DNA from: Aldersonia sp036524855
GTDB lineage: Bacteria; Actinomycetota; Actinomycetes; Mycobacteriales; Mycobacteriaceae
NCBI GenBank assembly: GCA_036524855.1
Contig: DATDBL010000145.1
Location: forward strand, 36,367-100,366
Length of the DNA stretch: 64,000 bases
Direction: 5' to 3'
The notes beneath the pieces are model-generated. The model was given only the letters and a program-made list of their open reading frames with translations. It was not told the origin of the DNA and searched no databases. The position numbers and the translations under genes are program-made. This document shows, piece after piece, positions 1-8,096 of this stretch (the first letter of the stretch is position 1; each line of letters begins with the position of its first letter).

Positions 1-1031
1 CAGTGCCCGAGGACGACAAGGGCCTGATGACCCGCTCGGAGATGATCGCCCGGCTCGTGATGGCGATGGGTGGTCGCGCGGCCGAGGAACTGGTCTTCCA
101 CGAGCCCACCACGGGTGCGTCGTCCGACATCGACCAGGCGACCAAGATCGCCCGGGCGATGGTCACCGAATACGGCATGAGCGCGCGCCTCGGCGCGGTG
201 CGCTACGGCCAGGAGCAGGGCGACCCGTTCCTCGGCCGGTCGATGGGGATGGCCTCGGAATACTCGCACGAGGTCGCGGGTGCGATCGACGAGGAGGTGC
301 GCAACCTGATCGAGGCCGCGCACACCGAGGCCTGGTCCATCCTCAACGACTACCGCGACGTGCTCGACGATCTCGCCACCGCACTGCTCGAACGCGAGAC
401 CCTGCACCGCAAGGACCTCGAGGAGATCTTCACCGCGGTGGAGAAGCGCCCGCGGATCACGGCGTTCAACGACTTCGGCGACCGCGTGCCCTCGGACAAG
501 CCCCCCGTGAAGACCCCCGGCGAACTCGCGATCGAGCGGGGTGAGCCGTGGCCGCCGCCGGAGCCCGAGCAGCCGCGCGACACTGCTCCGCAGCAGTCGG
601 CTCAGCCCGCGCCGCCGGCCAACGGGTATCCGCCCGCGCCGGTGCCGAACCGCGGGTATCCCGCGCCGCAGGGCGCATCCCACGGCTCGCGACCGGACTA
701 CGGCGCCCCCGCCGGGTGGTCGGCGCCGGGGTGGCCCCCCCGCGACGACGACACGCGACCGTGGCAGAAGGACCGGCCGAACTGGCCGGGTGGCTGGACC
801 CAGCCGCCGGGCGCCCCGCCACAGGGCGCCCCGCCACATGGCGCCCCGCCACATGGCGCCCCGCCGCATGGCACAACGCCGGGGGGCACAACGCCGGGGG
901 GCACAACACAGTCCCAGCCGCGGCACGCGTACGACCCGCGGACCCAGCCCGGCGAGCGCAGCCAGGGCCACGACGCGAACGGCGAACCCGACGACGAGCC
1001 GCGCTGGGACGGACCGAACGGACGGCACTGA
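1..1031 (+). CDS. ftsH: ATP-dependent zinc metalloprotease FtsH, C-terminal part (5' truncated by window edge)
   Basis: FtsH is a membrane-anchored AAA+ protease that degrades misfolded membrane and some regulatory proteins. Only the end of the peptidase domain is present. It includes the conserved MGGRAAEELVF stretch, the TTGASSDIDQAT segment and the helical block ending in LHRKDLEEIF. After about residue 150 the protein becomes a long Pro/Gly-rich tail with 15-bp repeats, as is common in actinobacterial FtsH but unusually repetitive here. The reading frame is open at the left edge, so the real start lies outside. folE follows after 72 bp, as in M. tuberculosis. Confidence 0.95.
   Translation, partial: VPEDDKGLMTRSEMIARLVMAMGGRAAEELVFHEPTTGASSDIDQATKIARAMVTEYGMSARLGAVRYGQEQGDPFLGRSMGMASEYSHEVAGAIDEEVRNLIEAAHTEAWSILNDYRDVLDDLATALLERETLHRKDLEEIFTAVEKRPRITAFNDFGDRVPSDKPPVKTPGELAIERGEPWPPPEPEQPRDTAPQQSAQPAPPANGYPPAPVPNRGYPAPQGASHGSRPDYGAPAGWSAPGWPPRDDDTRPWQKDRPNWPGGWTQPPGAPPQGAPPHGAPPHGAPPHGTTPGGTTPGGTTQSQPRHAYDPRTQPGERSQGHDANGEPDDEPRWDGPNGRH
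810..914 (+). repeat. 15-bp tandem repeats inside the ftsH tail
   Basis: Seven units of 15 bp lie head to tail. Four are of the form GGCGCCCCGCCACAT and three are GGCACAACGCCGGGG or a near match. They keep the reading frame and encode GAPPH-type and GTTPG-type pentapeptides in the Pro/Gly-rich C-terminal tail. The number of units could change by slippage without a frameshift. Confidence 0.9.
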
Positions 1032-1103
1032 GCCGCACACTCGACGCGGGCGGGGCTGGGCGGCACCCGTCACCGAGCGTCACCGAACAGGAGGGCTGGA
1101 CAC

Positions 1104-1748
1104 TTGGCGGTCGAGCAGATCGACGAGGAGCTGCGCGTCGTCGGGACCGATGAGGCACTGACGTCGCTCACCACCGGCAGGCAGTTCGACCAGGCCCGCG
1201 CCGAGGCCGCCGTGCGCGAGTTGCTAGTCGCGCTCGGCGAGGACCCGGACCGGCCGGGGCTGATCGACACCCCCGCCCGGGTCGCCCGGTCCTACCGCGA
1301 GATGTTCGCCGGCCTCTACACCGAGCCGGACGCCGTCCTGGACACGACCTTCGACGAGGGGCACCAGGAACTGGTGCTGGTGCGCGACATCCCGCTGTAC
1401 TCGACGTGCGAGCATCACCTGGTCGCGTTTCACGGCGTCGCGCACGTCGGCTACATTCCCGGCCCGCACGGGCGGGTCACGGGACTGTCGAAGCTGGCTC
1501 GCGTCGTCGACCTGTATGCGAAGCGCCCGCAGGTACAAGAGCGGCTGACCAGCCAGATTGCCGACGCGATCATGCGCAAGCTCGACCCGCGGGGCGCGAT
1601 CGTGGTCGTGGAGGCCGAGCATCTCTGCATGGCGATGCGCGGCATCCGCAAACCTGGTGCGAGCACCACGACATCCGCGGTTCGCGGCCTGTTCCAGTCC
1701 AGCGCGGTGTCGCGGGCCGAGGCCCTGGACCTGATCCTGCGCAAGTGA
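1104..1748 (+). CDS. folE: GTP cyclohydrolase I
   Basis: It converts GTP to dihydroneopterin triphosphate, the first step of folate synthesis. The 214-residue protein has the family signatures: STCEHHL with a zinc-ligand Cys, HVGYIPG, GLSKLARVVDLYAKRPQVQE, and EHLCMAMRG with the second zinc Cys. The TTG start is chosen because AGGAGGG (1089-1095) sits 8 nt upstream and it gives the normal length. It is first of four folate genes; folP overlaps its stop codon (GTGA). Confidence 0.97.
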   Translation: MAVEQIDEELRVVGTDEALTSLTTGRQFDQARAEAAVRELLVALGEDPDRPGLIDTPARVARSYREMFAGLYTEPDAVLDTTFDEGHQELVLVRDIPLYSTCEHHLVAFHGVAHVGYIPGPHGRVTGLSKLARVVDLYAKRPQVQERLTSQIADAIMRKLDPRGAIVVVEAEHLCMAMRGIRKPGASTTTSAVRGLFQSSAVSRAEALDLILRK

Positions 1749-2593
1749 GCGGACTGCCCACGGCCGGCCGCGGTCGCGGCTGCGTGGTGATGGGCGTGCT
1801 CAACGTCACCAGCGACTCCTTCTCCGACGGCGGGCGTTTCCTGGACCGCGACACGGCGATCTCCCACGGCCTCGAACTGCACCGCCTCGGCGCGGACATC
1901 ATCGACGTCGGCGGTGAATCGACCCGCCCGGGCGCGAGCCGCCTCGCCCCCGAGACCGAGGCCGCACGCGTGGTGCCGGTGATCGCGGCACTGGCTCTGT
2001 CGGGTGTGCCGACCAGCGTCGACACCATGCGCGCCCGGGTCGCGGAGGCGGCGGTGGAGGCCGGCGCGCAGGTCGTCAACGACGTTTCCGGCGGCCGCGC
2101 CGACCCCGAGATGGCCCGCGTGGTCGCCGACGCCGAGGTGCCGTGGATCCTCATGCACTGGCGCTCGGCCGCCGACTACGTGCACACCGCCCCGACGCAC
2201 TACGACGACGTCGTCACCGAGGTGCAGGCCGAACTGATGGAGTGCGTGGACGGGGCCGTTGCTGCCGGCGTCGACCCGGGCCGGCTCGTAGTCGACCCCG
2301 GGCTGGGGTTCGCGAAGACCGCCGCCCACAACTGGGCGCTGTTGGCCGCCCTGCCCGACCTCTCGGCGCGCGGGTTCCCGGTGCTGGTCGGGGCGTCGCG
2401 CAAGCGTTTCCTCGGCTCGCTTCTCGCGGACGGCGACGAGCCCCGACCGCCAGACGGCCGGGAGGTCGCCACTGCCGCCGTGTCGGCCCTCGCCGCGGCG
2501 AACGGGGCGTGGGGGGTGCGGGTGCACGACGTCGCCGCGTCCCTCGACGCGGTCGCGGTTGCGCACGCCTGGGCACGGGCTGGACGCACGTGA
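1745..2593 (+). CDS. folP: Dihydropteroate synthase
   Basis: It condenses p-aminobenzoate with dihydropterin pyrophosphate and is the sulfonamide target. The 282-residue TIM-barrel protein shows NVTSDSFSDGG, GGESTRPGA, SVDTMRA, NDVSGG, DPGLGFAKT and GASRKRFLG, covering the pterin and pABA sites. The open frame extends upstream inside folE, but the GTG at 1745 overlaps the folE stop by 4 bases and gives the usual N-terminus. It is translationally coupled to folE and folB. Confidence 0.96.
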   Translation: MSGLPTAGRGRGCVVMGVLNVTSDSFSDGGRFLDRDTAISHGLELHRLGADIIDVGGESTRPGASRLAPETEAARVVPVIAALALSGVPTSVDTMRARVAEAAVEAGAQVVNDVSGGRADPEMARVVADAEVPWILMHWRSAADYVHTAPTHYDDVVTEVQAELMECVDGAVAAGVDPGRLVVDPGLGFAKTAAHNWALLAALPDLSARGFPVLVGASRKRFLGSLLADGDEPRPPDGREVATAAVSALAAANGAWGVRVHDVAASLDAVAVAHAWARAGRT

Positions 2594-2967
2594 GCGACCG
2601 GATCGAGCTGCTTGGCCTGCGGGTCCGCGGCCACCACGGCGTATTCGAGCATGAGCGCAGCGACGGTCAGGACTTCCTGATCGACGTCACGGTGTGGCTC
2701 GACCTCGCGCCTGCCGCGGCATCCGACGACCTCGACGACACCCTCGACTACGGCGCGCTTGCACAGATCGCCGCCGACATCGTCGGCGGAACACCGCGCG
2801 ACCTCATCGAGACCGTCGCCGCCGAGATCGCCGACGCGGTGATGACGGACCCCCGCGTGCAGGCGACCGAGGTCACCGTGCACAAGCCGTCCGCGCCGAT
2901 CCCGCTCACCTTCGCCGACGTCGCGGTGGTCGCTTACCGCGATCGGCACAGCCGTGGGGCCCGATGA
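2590..2967 (+). CDS. folB: Dihydroneopterin aldolase
   Basis: It cleaves dihydroneopterin to 6-hydroxymethyl-dihydropterin and glycolaldehyde. The 125-residue protein has the family pattern: GLRVRGHHGVFEHER near the N-terminus, DDTLDYG in the middle and VTVHKPSAPI near the C-terminus. The GTG start at 2590 overlaps the folP stop by 4 bases, and its own stop overlaps folK. The longer frame upstream is an artefact of folP in another frame. Confidence 0.95.
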   Translation: MSDRIELLGLRVRGHHGVFEHERSDGQDFLIDVTVWLDLAPAAASDDLDDTLDYGALAQIAADIVGGTPRDLIETVAAEIADAVMTDPRVQATEVTVHKPSAPIPLTFADVAVVAYRDRHSRGAR

Positions 2968-3473
2968 GCAGGGCTGTGCTCTCCATCGGTTCCAATGTCG
3001 GCGACTCGCTCGCGCACCTGCAGTCCGTCGTCGACGGTCTCGGGGAGCGGGTGCAGGCGGTCTCCACCGTGTACGCGACCGCGCCGTGGGGGGGTGTGGA
3101 GCAGCAGGACTTCCTCAACGCGGTCGTCGTCGCGGCCGATCCGGACCTCGACCCGCGCGGCTGGCTGGACCTCGCACACCGGCTCGAGGCCGACGCGCGC
3201 CGCACCCGCGAGCGCAGATGGGGGCCGCGCACGCTCGATGTCGACATCGTCACCTGTGATGACGCGATCAGCCTCGACCCGGAGCTGACCCTGCCGCACC
3301 CACGCGCACACGAGCGGGCGTTCGTACTGGTGCCGTGGCTCGACGTCGAACCCGACGCGACCCTCACCGTGGGGACCCGCACCCGCCCGATCGGCGACTG
3401 GCTCGCCGACCTCGAGCGCAGCGAACGCAACGGCGTGCGCCGCACCGACTCGCGCCTGCGGGGCTCGTCGTGA
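2964..3473 (+). CDS. folK: 2-amino-4-hydroxy-6-hydroxymethyldihydropteridine pyrophosphokinase
   Basis: It transfers pyrophosphate from ATP to hydroxymethyl-dihydropterin, giving the FolP substrate. The 169-residue protein starts with the typical SIGSNVGD motif and contains the RRWGPRTLDVDIV signature with the catalytic Arg and metal-binding Asp residues, then PHPRAHERAFVL. ATG at 2964 overlaps the folB stop (ATGA). It is the last of the folate genes and is itself overlapped by the DUF3180 gene. Confidence 0.96.
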   Translation: MSRAVLSIGSNVGDSLAHLQSVVDGLGERVQAVSTVYATAPWGGVEQQDFLNAVVVAADPDLDPRGWLDLAHRLEADARRTRERRWGPRTLDVDIVTCDDAISLDPELTLPHPRAHERAFVLVPWLDVEPDATLTVGTRTRPIGDWLADLERSERNGVRRTDSRLRGSS

Positions 3474-3949
3474 CGGGGGAGCTGAAACCGACCCGCATCC
3501 GTGACCTCGCCGTGCTGCTCGCCGTCGCCGCGGTTGCGACCTGGATCCTGGTGCGGGTCCTCTACGGCCAGCTGCCGCCGATCCCGGTCTACGCCGGGGC
3601 GTCGCTGTACCCGGTCGCGATCATCGAGGTGATCGCCGCGTTCCTGATCCGCGCCCGGATCAACGACCACCGCATCGGCGATGGCCCGCAGCAACTGCAC
3701 CCGATCGTCGCCGCTCGCGCGGTCGCGCTGGCGAAGGCGTCGGCACTGGTCGGGGCTGCCGCCGCGGGTGTCTGGCTGGGTTTCCTGCTCTACGTCTTCC
3801 CGCAGCGCTCGGTGCTGCGAGCGGCGGTGGAGGACAGTCCCGGGGCGGTGGTCGGACTGGTCGCCGGCCTAGCGCTGGTGGCGGCCGCGCTGTGGCTCGA
3901 GCACTGCTGCAAGGCACCGGAGGAACCGCCCGACGAGCCTGCGCACTGA
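3470..3949 (+). CDS. DUF3180 integral membrane protein
   Basis: It is a 159-residue protein with about four hydrophobic segments (roughly residues 15-35, 45-65, 85-105 and 120-140), matching the small actinobacterial DUF3180 family always found after folK. Its function is unknown. GTG at 3470 overlaps the folK stop. The C-terminus has two adjacent Cys residues (HCCKAP) followed by an acidic, Pro-rich tail. Family assignment rests on position, length and topology. Confidence 0.8.
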   Translation: MTGELKPTRIRDLAVLLAVAAVATWILVRVLYGQLPPIPVYAGASLYPVAIIEVIAAFLIRARINDHRIGDGPQQLHPIVAARAVALAKASALVGAAAAGVWLGFLLYVFPQRSVLRAAVEDSPGAVVGLVAGLALVAAALWLEHCCKAPEEPPDEPAH

Positions 3950-3955
3950 CTCGCC

Positions 3956-4116
3956 GCGCCGCCGCGCGCGCTAACCCGCAGCCGGCGTCGCAACGGCAAC
4001 GAAGCTGCGCCCGACGGCGGCACACCACCGGGCTGTCGGTCGCCGAGATCATGGCGAACCTGCGCGCCGAGTCGGCGGCCGAGCCCATAGCGGCTCCGGG
4101 GCGTCGACGCAAGTGA
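3956..4116 (+). pseudogene. Remnant of the membrane-protein gene that normally follows DUF3180 (C-terminal tail only)
   Basis: A short open frame ends in an Arg-rich stretch, then GLSVAEIMANLRAE and a basic end GRRRK. That pattern resembles the C-terminal tail of the larger Ala/Arg/Pro-rich membrane protein (DUF6779, Rv3604c-like) that sits here in relatives. No membrane segments or plausible start precede it, so most of the gene appears lost. Upstream it only runs in frame into the 3' end of the DUF3180 gene. It could instead be a small expressed ORF; the family match is from memory. Confidence 0.45.
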
Positions 4117-4241
4117 GCGATATCTCACGTCGTTCGCCCGTGGCGTGACCCGCACCTCACCCGATATCCTCGTCGTGATCGTCCGGTACCCGCGCTGCGG
4201 GACTGGAACGGGAATCGGAGAGGATTTGGGGTGACACCGCA

Positions 4242-5162
4242 GTGACCTCACCTGGGATCACTGGCGACCCTGCGCCTGCACGACTGACGGTGGGAATCGT
4301 CTCGGCGGGACGGGTGGGTACCGCCATCGGCGCCGCGCTCGAGCGCGCCGGACACGTCGTGTTCGCGGTCAGCGCGATCTCCGACGCCTCCATCCACCGT
4401 GCCCGCTCCCGGCTGCCGGACTCGAAGATCCTGCCCGTCCACGACGTCGCCGCCCGCAGTGAACTGCTGATCCTTGCCGTGCCCGATGCCGAACTCGCCG
4501 GCCTCGTCCGCGGACTCGCCGCCACCGGATCGGTCCAGCCAGGTGCGCTCGTCGCGCACACCTCCGGCGCCAACGGCATCGCCATTCTGGAGCCGCTGAC
4601 CCTACTGGGCGCGACCCCGCTCGCGATCCACCCCGCGATGACCTTCACCGGGCACGACGAGGACACCGCGCACCTCGTCAACGCATGTTTCGGGATCACC
4701 GCCGCCGACGAGATCGGCTATGCCATCGCGCAGTCGCTGGTGATCGAGATCGGCGGCGAGCCGGTCCGGGTCCGCGAGGAACACCGCACGCTGTACCACG
4801 CGGCCCTCGCCCACGGCAGCAACCACGTCGTCACGCTGGTCGTCGACGCCGTCGCGGCGCTGCGGGCGGCGCTGGCCGGCCACGAACTGATGGGGCAGCC
4901 GGTGGTCGACGACGCGCCAGGTGGGCTGCCCGAACGCATCCTCACCCCGCTGCTTTCGGCCGCGCTGGACAACACGCTGCGCCGCGGTGCGGCCGCGCTG
5001 ACCGGACCGGTCGCGCGTGGCGACGCCGTCGCCGTGCAGGCGCATCTCGACGCCCTCACCGACGTCGACCCCGGCCTCGCCGAGGGATACCGGGCGTTGT
5101 CGCTGCGCACCGCGCAGATCGCCGGGCAACCGCAGATCGTCGAGCAGTTGGAGCGCCGATGA
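4242..5162 (+). CDS. Rossmann-fold DUF2520 protein (reductase-like)
   Basis: The 306-residue protein has an N-terminal NAD(P)-binding region (VGIVSAGRVGTAIGAALE, residues about 17-34) and a helical C-terminal DUF2520 domain, an architecture related to 6-phosphogluconate and ketopantoate reductases. The middle has HPAMTFTG and LAHGSNHVV, typical of the family. Its reaction is not established. It starts with GTG after a weak ribosome site, and its stop overlaps panC (ATGA), suggesting a link to pantothenate or redox metabolism. Confidence 0.85.
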   Translation: MTSPGITGDPAPARLTVGIVSAGRVGTAIGAALERAGHVVFAVSAISDASIHRARSRLPDSKILPVHDVAARSELLILAVPDAELAGLVRGLAATGSVQPGALVAHTSGANGIAILEPLTLLGATPLAIHPAMTFTGHDEDTAHLVNACFGITAADEIGYAIAQSLVIEIGGEPVRVREEHRTLYHAALAHGSNHVVTLVVDAVAALRAALAGHELMGQPVVDDAPGGLPERILTPLLSAALDNTLRRGAAALTGPVARGDAVAVQAHLDALTDVDPGLAEGYRALSLRTAQIAGQPQIVEQLERR

Positions 5163-6085
5163 CCACCGCGAACGCGAAGAAGCTGCGCGGCAGCTTCACC
5201 CCGGGCGAGCTCACCGTGCACCACGACCCGGCCGTCGTCACCGCGGTCTCGAACGCGCTGCGTGAGGTCGGCCGCAAGGTCGCTCTCGTCCCGACCATGG
5301 GCGCGCTCCACGAGGGCCACCTGCAACTGGTCAAGGCCGCCCAGCGCACCAAGGCAGTCGTCATCGTGTCGATCTTCGTGAACCCCTTGCAGTTCGGCGC
5401 GAACGAGGACCTCGACAAGTACCCCCGTACGCTCGACGCCGACGTCGAACTCCTGCGCGGAGCGGGCGTCGAACTGGTCTTCGCGCCGAGCATCGCCGAC
5501 ATGTACCCGGACGGGCGGCGCACCATGGTGCACACCGGCCCGCTCGGCGGCGAACTCGAGGGTGCCAGCCGGCCGACGCATTTCGCCGGGATGCTGACCG
5601 TCGTCGCGAAGTTGCTGCTGATCGCGCGAGCCCGTGAGGCGTTCTTCGGCGAGAAGGACTACCAGCAACTGGTGCTGATCCGGCAGATGGTGGCAGACCT
5701 CAACATCGACACGAAGATCGTCGGCGTGCCGACGGTGCGCGAGCCGGACGGGCTGGCGCTGTCCTCGCGTAACCGCTATCTCGATGCGGCGAAACGGGAG
5801 ACGGCGGTGACGCTGTCCGCGGCGCTGGTTGCGGGCGTACATGCGGGACCGTTCGGCGCCGACGCGGTGCTCGACGCGGCCCGGCAGGTGCTCGCCACGG
5901 CCCCCGACGTCGACGTCGACTACCTCGAGCTGCGCGCCGCCGACCTCGGCCCGATCCCCCCGCAGGGCCCGGCACGACTGCTGATCGCGGCCCGCGTCGG
6001 CAGTACCCGACTCATCGACAACATGCCGGTCACCCTGGGCGGCAATCCGATTCAAGGCCACCCCGGCGTAGAGACGTCCCGATAG
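5159..6085 (+). CDS. panC: Pantothenate synthetase
   Basis: It joins pantoate and beta-alanine using ATP. The 308-residue protein has PTMGALHEGHLQL (the HxGH nucleotide site), IFVNPLQFG, FGEKDYQQL and LSSRNRYL (the KMSKS-like loop). A 37-residue N-terminal extension precedes the core, as in mycobacterial PanC. ATG at 5159 overlaps the preceding stop codon. panD follows after 13 bp. Confidence 0.97.
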   Translation: MTTANAKKLRGSFTPGELTVHHDPAVVTAVSNALREVGRKVALVPTMGALHEGHLQLVKAAQRTKAVVIVSIFVNPLQFGANEDLDKYPRTLDADVELLRGAGVELVFAPSIADMYPDGRRTMVHTGPLGGELEGASRPTHFAGMLTVVAKLLLIARAREAFFGEKDYQQLVLIRQMVADLNIDTKIVGVPTVREPDGLALSSRNRYLDAAKRETAVTLSAALVAGVHAGPFGADAVLDAARQVLATAPDVDVDYLELRAADLGPIPPQGPARLLIAARVGSTRLIDNMPVTLGGNPIQGHPGVETSR

Positions 6086-6098
6086 GAAGGCAACAACA

Positions 6099-6518
6099 AT
6101 GCTGCGGACGATGATGAAATCGAAGATCCACCGTGCGACAGTGACGCATGCGGACCTGCACTACGTGGGTTCGGTGACCGTCGATTCCGATCTGATGGCG
6201 GCCGCGGACCTGCTCGAGGGCGAGCAGGTCACCATCGTCGACATCGACAACGGCGCGCGCCTCGAGACCTACGTGATCGCGGGCGAACCCGGCTCGGGCG
6301 TGATCGGAATCAACGGTGCCGCGGCGCATCTGGTCAACCCGGGTGATCTCGTCATCCTCATCGCCTACGGCATGATGGACGAGCAGGAACTGCGCAAGTA
6401 TCAGCCGCGCGTGGTGTTCGTCGACGGGGCCAACCGCCAGGTCGAACTCGGCGCCGACCCCGCGCACGCCCCCGCGGGCTCCGGGTTGGTGTCGCCGCGC
6501 AAGCTGTCGGTGGTCTGA
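6099..6518 (+). CDS. panD: Aspartate 1-decarboxylase proenzyme
   Basis: It makes beta-alanine for PanC and is activated by self-cleavage to a pyruvoyl enzyme. The 139-residue proenzyme has the cleavage site at Gly-Ser in HYVGSVTVD (Ser about residue 25) and the NGAAAHL and GDLVILIAYG motifs. AGGAAGG lies just upstream of the ATG. It forms an operon with panC and coaX. Confidence 0.97.
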   Translation: MLRTMMKSKIHRATVTHADLHYVGSVTVDSDLMAAADLLEGEQVTIVDIDNGARLETYVIAGEPGSGVIGINGAAAHLVNPGDLVILIAYGMMDEQELRKYQPRVVFVDGANRQVELGADPAHAPAGSGLVSPRKLSVV

Positions 6519-6535
6519 GCGGTGCGGGGGGCGAG

Positions 6536-7345
6536 TTGCTGCTGACGATCGACGTCCGTAACACCAATATCGTGTTGGGCCTGTTCTCCGGGAGCGGTAC
6601 GCACGCGAAGCTGGTGCGGGACTGGCGGATGCACACCAACCCGCGGATCACCGCCGACGAGTTCGCGCTGCAACTGCGTGGACTGCTCGGCGGACACGTC
6701 GACGAGATCACCGGGGTGGCGGCGCTGTCCACCGTCCCGTCGGTGCTGCGGGAACTGCGGCTGATGCTGACCCGGTACTGGGGGGAGCTGCCGCATGTGG
6801 TCGTCGAACCCGGCGTGCGCACCGGCGTGCCCCTGCTGGTCGACAACCCCAAGGAGGTCGGCGCCGATCGGATCGTGAACTGTCTGGGCGCGCACCACTT
6901 CTACGATTCGCCGGCGATCGTCGTCGACTTCGGGACCTCCACGTGCGTCGACGTAGTCTCGGCGAAGGGCGAGTTCCTCGGTGGCGTCATCGCGCCCGGT
7001 CTGGAGATCTCCATGGACGCGCTCGCGTCGCAGAGTGCCGCGCTGCGCAAGGTCGAGATCGTGCGGCCCCGGTCGGTGGTCGGCAAGAACACGGTCGAGT
7101 GCATGCAGTCGGGCGCGGTCTTCGGCTTCGCCGCCATGGTCGACGGCCTCGTCGACCGCATCCGCGACGACCTGCCCGGCTTCGCCGGTAAGGATGTCGC
7201 CGTCATCGCCACCGGCGACAGCGCCCCGCTGATCATCCCCGAGTCGGAGACCATAGAACACCACGAACCGGACCTCACCCTCGAGGGCCTGCGCCTGGTC
7301 TACGAGCGCAACCGAGACAAGGCGCGCGCCCGCCGCGCCCCCTGA
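6536..7345 (+). CDS. coaX: Type III pantothenate kinase
   Basis: It phosphorylates pantothenate, the first committed step to CoA. The 269-residue protein has the ASKHA-fold motifs: the phosphate loop DVRNTNIVLGLF at the N-terminus, GADRIVNCLGA, DFGTSTCVDVV and GGVIAPGLEIS. It starts with TTG behind a G-rich ribosome site. It sits 17 bp after panD, so the three genes are likely co-transcribed. A basic tail ends the protein. Confidence 0.95.
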   Translation: MLLTIDVRNTNIVLGLFSGSGTHAKLVRDWRMHTNPRITADEFALQLRGLLGGHVDEITGVAALSTVPSVLRELRLMLTRYWGELPHVVVEPGVRTGVPLLVDNPKEVGADRIVNCLGAHHFYDSPAIVVDFGTSTCVDVVSAKGEFLGGVIAPGLEISMDALASQSAALRKVEIVRPRSVVGKNTVECMQSGAVFGFAAMVDGLVDRIRDDLPGFAGKDVAVIATGDSAPLIIPESETIEHHEPDLTLEGLRLVYERNRDKARARRAP

Positions 7346-7398
7346 CCCCGGCCCCGCCGAGTGCGTCACACCCCTTCCGTAATCGCGAAACCGACTGC

Positions 7399-7404
7399 TA
7401 TGCT
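7399..7404 (+). promoter_or_regulatory. -10 element for the leaderless Cys-Cys leader ORF
   Basis: TATGCT fits the actinobacterial TANNNT -10 consensus. Its last base is 8 nt before the GTG of the leader ORF, so transcription should begin at or next to that codon. No convincing -35 hexamer is visible. Confidence 0.5.
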
Positions 7405-7411
7405 TCCGGTC

Positions 7412-7453
7412 GTGTCCATCCGCATGAGCGCCCAGGAGTGTTGTCGAGGCTGA
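7412..7453 (+). CDS. 13-codon cysteine leader peptide ORF (ends Cys-Cys-Arg-Gly)
   Basis: The ORF reads MSIRMSAQECCRG and stops 40 bp before the dioxygenase gene. Leaderless short ORFs with consecutive Cys codons are known in mycobacteria as cysteine-responsive attenuators: ribosome stalling at the Cys codons changes expression of the downstream operon. The TANNNT box 8 nt upstream, the GTG start and the adjacent cysteine-catabolic gene all fit. Its regulatory role here is inferred. Confidence 0.7.
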   Translation: MSIRMSAQECCRG

Positions 7454-7493
7454 CCGCCGCCTCGACCAATCGACACGTCCTGGAGTCCGACTC

Positions 7494-8096
7494 ATGCTCT
7501 CCACCATTTCTGTTGGCACACCTGTATCTGCGCTCCGTAATCGGCCCGCACGCCGTTCGCCGCGCCCGCCCGCGTTGCCGACCCGGCTGCGTCCCGCGGA
7601 CCTGCTGCGCATCACCGACGAGGCCGCCGATGCGGTGCTCACCGGCTGCCACGACCACCTGCTCCCCGAGGGCGGCATCTGGCCCACCGAAAATCGTTGG
7701 AACACAAGGTTGCATTCCGACGGCGAGGTCGACGTCTGGCTGATCAGCTGGGTACCCGACAAATCCACCGAACTGCACGACCACGCCGGCTCGCTCGGCG
7801 CACTCACCGTGCTGTCCGGCTCGCTCTCCGAATTCCGTTGGACGGGAGACCGATTGCGGCAGCGCACGCTGCACGCCGGGGACCAGGCGTCGTTCCCGAT
7901 CGGGTGGGTACACGACGTGATGCGTGCCGCCGACAGTCAGGGTGCACCCGCTCGGAACCCGGCCGATCCGACGCTTTCCGTACACGCCTACTCGCCGCCG
8001 CTGACGGCCATGTCCTACTACGAGATCACCGACCGCGCGACCCTGCGCCGCACCCGCACCGAACTGACCGATCAGCCCGAAGGCGAAATCCGATGA
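7494..8096 (+). CDS. Cysteine dioxygenase type I family protein
   Basis: It is a cupin-fold enzyme expected to oxidise cysteine to cysteine sulfinate with a mononuclear iron. The 200-residue protein has ELHDHAGSLGAL (iron-binding His pair), FPIGWVHDV and LSVHAYSPPL (third His), and YYEI near the C-terminus. The N-terminal 35 residues are basic and poorly conserved, so a later start is possible. It overlaps the rhodanese gene by 4 bases and follows a Cys-rich leader ORF, supporting a role in cysteine breakdown. Confidence 0.88.
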   Translation: MLSTISVGTPVSALRNRPARRSPRPPALPTRLRPADLLRITDEAADAVLTGCHDHLLPEGGIWPTENRWNTRLHSDGEVDVWLISWVPDKSTELHDHAGSLGALTVLSGSLSEFRWTGDRLRQRTLHAGDQASFPIGWVHDVMRAADSQGAPARNPADPTLSVHAYSPPLTAMSYYEITDRATLRRTRTELTDQPEGEIR

